Below are positions 60,154-64,000 of a DNA stretch of 64,000 nucleotides, in pieces (the stretch's first letter is position 1; the number at the start of each line of letters is the position of its first letter). Source of the DNA: Falsiroseomonas sp051860665 (GTDB taxonomy: Bacteria; Pseudomonadota; Alphaproteobacteria; Acetobacterales; Acetobacteraceae). The DNA lies in the NCBI RefSeq assembly GCF_051860665.1, contig NZ_JBHYDM010000008.1, positions 1 to 64,000 of the forward strand, read 5' to 3'. Below the pieces are notes generated by a model. It ran no database searches, had not been told where the DNA came from, and was given only the letters and a program-made list of their open reading frames with translations. Position numbers and translations under genes: made by a program.

Positions 60154-61121
60154 TACTTGCGCTCCACCACCTCCACCACCTGGTCGCCGGCATACAAGGG
60201 CATCCAGGGGCGGCGGATGGAGCCGACCCAGGCGGATTTGGCGGGGCAGGTGATGGTCTCCACCACTTGGCCGGTCATGTCGACCATATGGCCCATGACA
60301 TCGCCCGCCGCCATGTCCTGGCCGGGCTCCACGCGGCAATCCCAGTAGCCGCCCTGGCTGCACTTCACATGCACGGCGTTGCCGCCGTAGCGGATGTCGC
60401 TCGCGGTCGGCGGCGTGCCCGGCAGCATGCCGAGCGCCTGCGCCGTGCCGGTCAGGGCCGTGGCGAAATTCGCCAGGTCCTCCGGCCGCACGCGGGCGCC
60501 GCCGCCGCTTTCCACGATCAGCGCGGCCTTGTTGTGGCGGCGCGTGACATTGGTGAGGAAGGTGCCCTCCATCCAATCCTCCGTCGCGCCCCATTGGTAG
60601 CGGCTGCCGACCTGCGCCGAGAGTTTTTGCGAGGCGAGCTGCGCAGGCGAAGACCCCTTGGCGTCGTGGATGACGTAGAAGGCGGTGATGGTCAGCTCGC
60701 CGCCGCTATGCAGGTCGAGCACCGCATCGCCGCCATGCTCGCCGGCCAGCGCCAGCAGCCGGTCCGCCAGCTGCTCGCCGACGCTGCCGCTGGGGCTGCC
60801 GGGGAAGATGCGGTTGAGGTTCGTGCCGTCCTGCGGGATCAGCCGGCTGTGCATGCGCTGGCCGAGCGGATTGGCGCACATCAGCACCGCGATGCTGCCC
60901 TTGAAGGTTTTGAGGTCCAGCCCGCGCAGGAAGCGCGCGGCGGCGATCGGCCCGACATTCTCGCCGCCATGGATCAGGCACTGGATATAGAGCCGCGGCC
61001 CCGGCAGCGCGCCGCGCGCGAGCATCACGGGCGAGAGCAGCGGGCCGATCGGGTCGCTGGTGAGGGTGATGGTGCCGGTGGCGAGTTCGCCGGGGGCGGC
61101 TTCGGCGGTGCCGAATTTCAT
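60153..61121 (-). CDS. Succinylglutamate desuccinylase/aspartoacylase family protein
   Basis: A 322-residue zinc carboxypeptidase-like enzyme. Zinc ligands H51 and E54 (IHGGEN) and H138 (DLHSGG) are present, as is the substrate-binding NLNRIFPG. Members deacylate N-acyl amino acids or cleave amides of ectoine and related compounds. The start at 61121 follows AGGAG at 9 bases; the open frame upstream is only translated repeat sequence. It converges on the DUF3830 gene. Confidence 0.88.
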   Translation of the reverse strand: MKFGTAEAAPGELATGTITLTSDPIGPLLSPVMLARGALPGPRLYIQCLIHGGENVGPIAAARFLRGLDLKTFKGSIAVLMCANPLGQRMHSRLIPQDGTNLNRIFPGSPSGSVGEQLADRLLALAGEHGGDAVLDLHSGGELTITAFYVIHDAKGSSPAQLASQKLSAQVGSRYQWGATEDWMEGTFLTNVTRRHNKAALIVESGGGARVRPEDLANFATALTGTAQALGMLPGTPPTASDIRYGGNAVHVKCSQGGYWDCRVEPGQDMAAGDVMGHMVDMTGQVVETITCPAKSAWVGSIRRPWMPLYAGDQVVEVVERK

Positions 61122-61143
61122 GGGGTCGGTCTCCTGTGATTTG

Positions 61144-61262
61144 CCCCCACCCCGACCCTCCCCCGCGAGAGCGGGGGAGGGGGAAGTACGGGCTGCTCCC
61201 TCCCCCGCGGTTGCGGGGGGTTGCGGCACTGCCGCAACGCCGAAGGCTGGTCGGGGTGGGGG
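61144..61262. repeat. Hairpin-rich intergenic repeat (REP/BIME-like)
   Basis: Outer arms cccccaccccgacc (61144-61157) and ggtcggggtggggg (61249-61262) are exact reverse complements. Between them lie three more perfect stems: 61157-61166 with 61171-61180, 61202-61208 with 61213-61219, and 61221-61227 with 61231-61237. The element fills most of the 145-base gap between two minus-strand genes. Translated, it gives the SPALAGEGRGGG pattern common as a spurious ORF end in GC-rich proteobacteria, which points to a dispersed repeat. Confidence 0.7.
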
Positions 61263-61266
61263 TCCT

Positions 61267-62295
61267 CTACTCCGCCGGAAGCGCCACCAGATCGCCGCGC
61301 GTCCAGCGCGCCGTGGCCGGCCCGCCGGTGCGGAACCGATCGGCGAGCGACGCGGGCCCCTCGACCAGCAATTGCCGCCCGCCAGGCAGTCGCAGCACGG
61401 CCTGCGTGCCGGTGCCGAGAAAACTCAGCAGCTCCACCGTGCCGGCAACCGCATTCGGCCCCTCCGCCGGCGCCTCATCCAGCGTCACGCGCTCCGGCCG
61501 CAGCACCAGCGTTCCCTCCGGCCCATCCAGCGCGATGCCATCCTCCGACCGTCCGTCGCGACTGACAAAAATATTGGCGCGGCCGATGAAGGTGGCGACG
61601 AAGCGGGTCGCGGGGCGCTCATAGACCTCTCGCGGCGTGCCGAGCTGTTCGAGGCGGCCCTTGTTCATCACCGCGATCCGGTCGGAGATGGCCATCGCCT
61701 CCGCCTGGTCATGCGTGACGAAGAGGGTGGTGAGGCCCAGCTCCGTCTGCAGGCGGCGCAGTTCGATCCGCGTGCCCTCGCGCAGCAGCGCGTCGAGGTT
61801 GGAGAAGGGCTCGTCCAGCAGCACCACGGCGGGGTTGATGACCAGCGCGCGGCCCACCGCAACGCGCTGCTGCTGGCCGCCGGACAGCTGTTTTGGCAGT
61901 CGCGCCTCCAGCCCCTGCAATTGCAGCAGGGACACCATGCGGGCGACTCGTTCGGCGATCTCGGCCTTGGCCACGCCGCGGCGCTTCAACCCGAAGGCGA
62001 TATTCTCCGCCACGCTCAGATGCGGGAACAGGGCGTAGGACTGGAAGACCATGCCGGTGTCGCGCTGATGCGCGGGCATGGTGGTGATGTCCTTGCCGCG
62101 CAGCAGGATGCGGCCCTCGCTGGGTTCGATGAAGCCCGCCACCATGCGCAGCGTGGTGGTCTTGCCGCAGCCGGAGGGGCCGAGCAGCGCCACCAGCTCC
62201 CCGGCCGCAACGGTCAGGTCCATGCGGGCGACGGCGGTGGTGCTGCCGTAGCGGCGCGCCAGCCCGTCCAGCACCAGTTCCGCGCTGTTCGTCAT
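61267..62295 (-). CDS. Polyamine/iron-type ABC transporter ATP-binding protein (PotA-like)
   Basis: A 342-residue ATPase with all catalytic elements: Walker A GPSGCGKTT, Q-loop MVFQSYALFPH, signature LSGGQQQRV, Walker B VLLDEPFSNLD and FVTHDQ, then a C-terminal TOBE domain (LVLRPERVTL). It contrasts with the altered ATPase at 33592-34716. The start at 62295 overlaps the permease stop (ATGA). It drives the two PotBC-like permeases encoded upstream. Confidence 0.92.
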   Translation of the reverse strand: MTNSAELVLDGLARRYGSTTAVARMDLTVAAGELVALLGPSGCGKTTTLRMVAGFIEPSEGRILLRGKDITTMPAHQRDTGMVFQSYALFPHLSVAENIAFGLKRRGVAKAEIAERVARMVSLLQLQGLEARLPKQLSGGQQQRVAVGRALVINPAVVLLDEPFSNLDALLREGTRIELRRLQTELGLTTLFVTHDQAEAMAISDRIAVMNKGRLEQLGTPREVYERPATRFVATFIGRANIFVSRDGRSEDGIALDGPEGTLVLRPERVTLDEAPAEGPNAVAGTVELLSFLGTGTQAVLRLPGGRQLLVEGPASLADRFRTGGPATARWTRGDLVALPAE

Positions 62296-63077
62296 CGATT
62301 CGCATACATTTGTTGGGCCACCATCAGCAGCAGCGCGAGCAGGATGAGCAGGGAGGAGACGGCGGCCACCGTCGGGTCCATCTGCATCTGCGCGGCGCCA
62401 TAGAGCACGACGGTCAGCGGCGCGTCCCGGACGGAGCCCAGGAACAACGCCATCTCGACCTCGTCGAAGGAGAAGATGAAGGCCAGCGCCGCCGCCGCGA
62501 TCAGCCCCGGCCGCAGCACCGGCAGCGTCACCAGGAAGAAGGCCTTTGTGGGCGAAGCTCCCAGGTTGCGCGCCGCTTCCTCGATGGCCGGGTCGACACG
62601 CCGCAGCACCGGCAGCATGACCCGCAAGACCATGGGAACGCCGACCAGGAGGTGGGAGATGACCAGGCGCGTCATGCCGGGTGGCGCGATGGGGTTGGCG
62701 GAGAAGAACAGCGTCAGCGCCACCGCCAGCACCAGCGCCGGCAGCACCAGCGGCGAGAGGAACAGCGCCTCCAGCAGCACCGATCCCGGAAAGGCGAAGC
62801 GGGTCAGCGCCACGGCGGCGGCGGTGCCGATGATCAGCGACAGCACGGCGACCATCGCCGCCAGCCGCAAGCTGACGAAGAAGCCGGTCAGGTAGCGCGC
62901 ATCGGCCAGCGCCGCATGGTACCAGCGCAGCGAAAGCCCCTGCGGCGGGAAGGCCAGGTAGCCGGTATCGCTGAAGGAGGCGGCGACGATCACCAGCAGC
63001 GGCCCCAGCAGATAGATGAAGCCGAGCACCGCCATGCCCCGCAGCACCCAGCCCAGCGGCGTGCGCAGGCTGGTCAT
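62292..63077 (-). CDS. Polyamine/iron-type ABC transporter permease (PotC-like)
   Basis: A 261-residue permease with about six helices and the coupling loop EEAARNLGASPTKAFFLVTLPV. The start at 63077 overlaps the stop of the other permease (ATGA). Confidence 0.9.
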   Translation of the reverse strand: MTSLRTPLGWVLRGMAVLGFIYLLGPLLVIVAASFSDTGYLAFPPQGLSLRWYHAALADARYLTGFFVSLRLAAMVAVLSLIIGTAAAVALTRFAFPGSVLLEALFLSPLVLPALVLAVALTLFFSANPIAPPGMTRLVISHLLVGVPMVLRVMLPVLRRVDPAIEEAARNLGASPTKAFFLVTLPVLRPGLIAAAALAFIFSFDEVEMALFLGSVRDAPLTVVLYGAAQMQMDPTVAAVSSLLILLALLLMVAQQMYANR

Positions 63078-63892
63078 CGGCTCTTCTCCCCCAGCAGCTT
63101 GCCATAGGTCAGCGCGACCGAGAGCGAGATCACCAGCAGGATCGCCGCGATGGCGGCCGCGAAGGGCCAGTCCAGCAATTCCAGCGTCTGCTCATAGATC
63201 GTCACCGCCATGAAATGCGCCCGCGCGCCGCCGATCAGCGACGGCGTGGCGAAGGCGGAGACGGAGAGCGAGAAGACCAGCAGCGATCCCGCCAGCACGC
63301 CGCCGCGCGCCAGCCGCAGCGTCACCAGCCACAGCGCCACGGCCGGCGAGGCGCCGAGATTCATCGCCGCATGCTCCAGGTCCCGATCCACGCCGCGGAT
63401 CACCGCATAGAGCGTGACGATCATGATCGGCAGCAGCACTTGTGCCAAGGCAATCACCACGCCGGCAAAGGTCCCGATCAGCTGGAAGTCGGGTGCCACC
63501 AGCCCGGTGCCCTGCAACAGGCGGGAGGCGACGCCGGAGCGGAAGAACAGCACCATCCAGGCGAAGCTGCGCACCACAGCACTCACCCAGAGCGGGAAGG
63601 TGGTCAGCAGCAGCAGCAGCCCGGCCCAGCGCGTCTCCGCCCGCGCCAACAGAAAGGCGAGCGGAAAGCCCAGCACCAGCGTCACCAGCGTCACGCACAC
63701 GCCCAGCAGCAGGCTATTGCCCAGCACGCCGAGGTAATAGCTGTCGCCCAGGAATCGCGAAAAGGTCGGCGGCCCGCCGAGGGATTGCAGGAACAGGCCG
63801 AGCTGCGGCCAGACGAAGAGAATGGCGAAGACCAGCGCCGCCGGGGCCAGCAGCCCGGCAGCGATCAGGCCCCGCCGGGCGCCGTCCATCAT
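63074..63892 (-). CDS. Polyamine/iron-type ABC transporter permease (PotB-like)
   Basis: A 272-residue permease with an N-terminal helix (LIAAGLLAPAALVFAILFVW) and the coupling loop EHAAMNLGASPAVALWLVTL. The start is 63892, or the next ATG at 63889; the stop of the upstream receptor lies 1-2 bases away. Confidence 0.9.
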   Translation of the reverse strand: MMDGARRGLIAAGLLAPAALVFAILFVWPQLGLFLQSLGGPPTFSRFLGDSYYLGVLGNSLLLGVCVTLVTLVLGFPLAFLLARAETRWAGLLLLLTTFPLWVSAVVRSFAWMVLFFRSGVASRLLQGTGLVAPDFQLIGTFAGVVIALAQVLLPIMIVTLYAVIRGVDRDLEHAAMNLGASPAVALWLVTLRLARGGVLAGSLLVFSLSVSAFATPSLIGGARAHFMAVTIYEQTLELLDWPFAAAIAAILLVISLSVALTYGKLLGEKSR

Positions 63893-63893
63893 C

Positions 63894-64000
63894 TCAGCGC
63901 GCGATCTCGCGGTTGAAGCGGTCCGTCCAGGCCGGACGGTTCGCGTTGATCGCGTCGCGGTCGAGATGCGCGAGCTTGTCGGTGGGCGCCATGAAGGGCG
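63894..64000 (-). CDS. C-terminal end of an extracellular solute-binding protein (partial)
   Basis: Thirty-four codons remain before a TGA at 63894, running off the window edge. The frame reads PFMAPTDKLAHLDRDAIN, then AWTDRFNREIAR. The ending resembles the C-termini of PotD-like polyamine or iron ABC receptors (AWTERWNREI type), and its position directly upstream of the PotBCA-like genes fits. Identification rests on this short tail and context. Confidence 0.6.
   Translation of the reverse strand, partial: PFMAPTDKLAHLDRDAINANRPAWTDRFNREIAR

Noticed and set aside
61122..61229. N-terminal extension of the aspartoacylase-like protein reading SPALAGEGRGGG
   Set aside because: It is translated repeat DNA. 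The real start at 61121 has an AGGAG site and gives the normal family N-terminus.
1..64000. CRISPR arrays, tRNA, rRNA, insertion sequences, riboswitches
   Set aside because: No direct-repeat/spacer series, cloverleaf, transposase gene or recognisable riboswitch was seen on either strand.

Overview
The window is very GC-rich, densely packed bacterial DNA. Nearly every intergenic gap is short, and many genes start inside the stop codon of the gene before (ATGA, GTGA, TTGA or TGATG junctions). The set of families suggests a metabolically versatile aerobic alphaproteobacterium, most likely a Roseomonas-like member of the Acetobacteraceae: orphan Bug/TctC receptors, hydantoinase/oxoprolinase pairs, several ABC uptake systems and a GC-rich hairpin repeat of the type whose translation reads SPALAGEGRGGG. 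That placement is inference from gene content. No rRNA, tRNA, CRISPR array, insertion sequence or phage gene was seen. The window looks like a catabolic island of substrate-specific modules, each pairing an uptake system with oxidative or hydrolytic enzymes and often a regulator.

Layout. 73-5299 (minus): a meta-cleavage-like aromatic operon (ACMSD-like amidohydrolase, VOC/extradiol dioxygenase-like protein, FAD hydroxylase, FAA hydrolase, Bug receptor), divergent from a GntR/FCD regulator and a small ABM monooxygenase (5406-6444). 6453-12092 (minus): D-amino-acid-dehydrogenase-like oxidoreductase, HyuA, HyuB and a second Bug receptor. 12180-12980 (minus): an IclR regulator, separated by a perfect 10-bp-arm inverted repeat from a plus-strand unit (13083-19134) with a Rieske oxygenase, a glutamine-synthetase-like ligase and a NitT/TauT-type ABC transporter that has two permease genes. 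19131-23557 (minus): a Liv-type ABC transporter ending in a cyanuric acid amidohydrolase/barbiturase-family enzyme. Divergent from it (23672-28226) are a TIGR04076-like protein, an aldo/keto reductase, an NTF2-like protein, a LivK receptor and an aldo/keto reductase-RidA fusion.

28223-33591 holds a Dpp-type receptor divergent from an aminohydrolase, a flavin monooxygenase and a third aldo/keto reductase. 33592-40197 (minus) is a complete Dpp/Opp operon followed by an unusual orphan ATPase with altered catalytic residues. Divergent from it is an N-acyl-D-amino-acid deacylase (40308-42020). 42017-43554 has an N-formylglutamate amidohydrolase-like gene and a transglutaminase-like gene, divergent from a GlxA/AraC regulator (43682-44797).

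The most striking unit is an 11-gene minus-strand operon at 44798-59528: LivK, fused LivHM, LivG, LivF, HyuA, HyuB, the FAD subunit of a molybdenum hydroxylase, its fused FeS/Mo subunit, a 6-hydroxynicotinate-reductase-like protein, a UPF0280 (ApbE-like) protein and a DUF1185 protein. Every junction overlaps or is 9 nt or less. It reads as a complete uptake, hydroxylation, reduction and ATP-dependent lactam-opening route for an unidentified N-heterocycle. The right end (59669-64000) has a DUF3830 protein, an aspartoacylase-like enzyme, a hairpin-rich repeat and a Pot-type ABC operon cut by the window edge.
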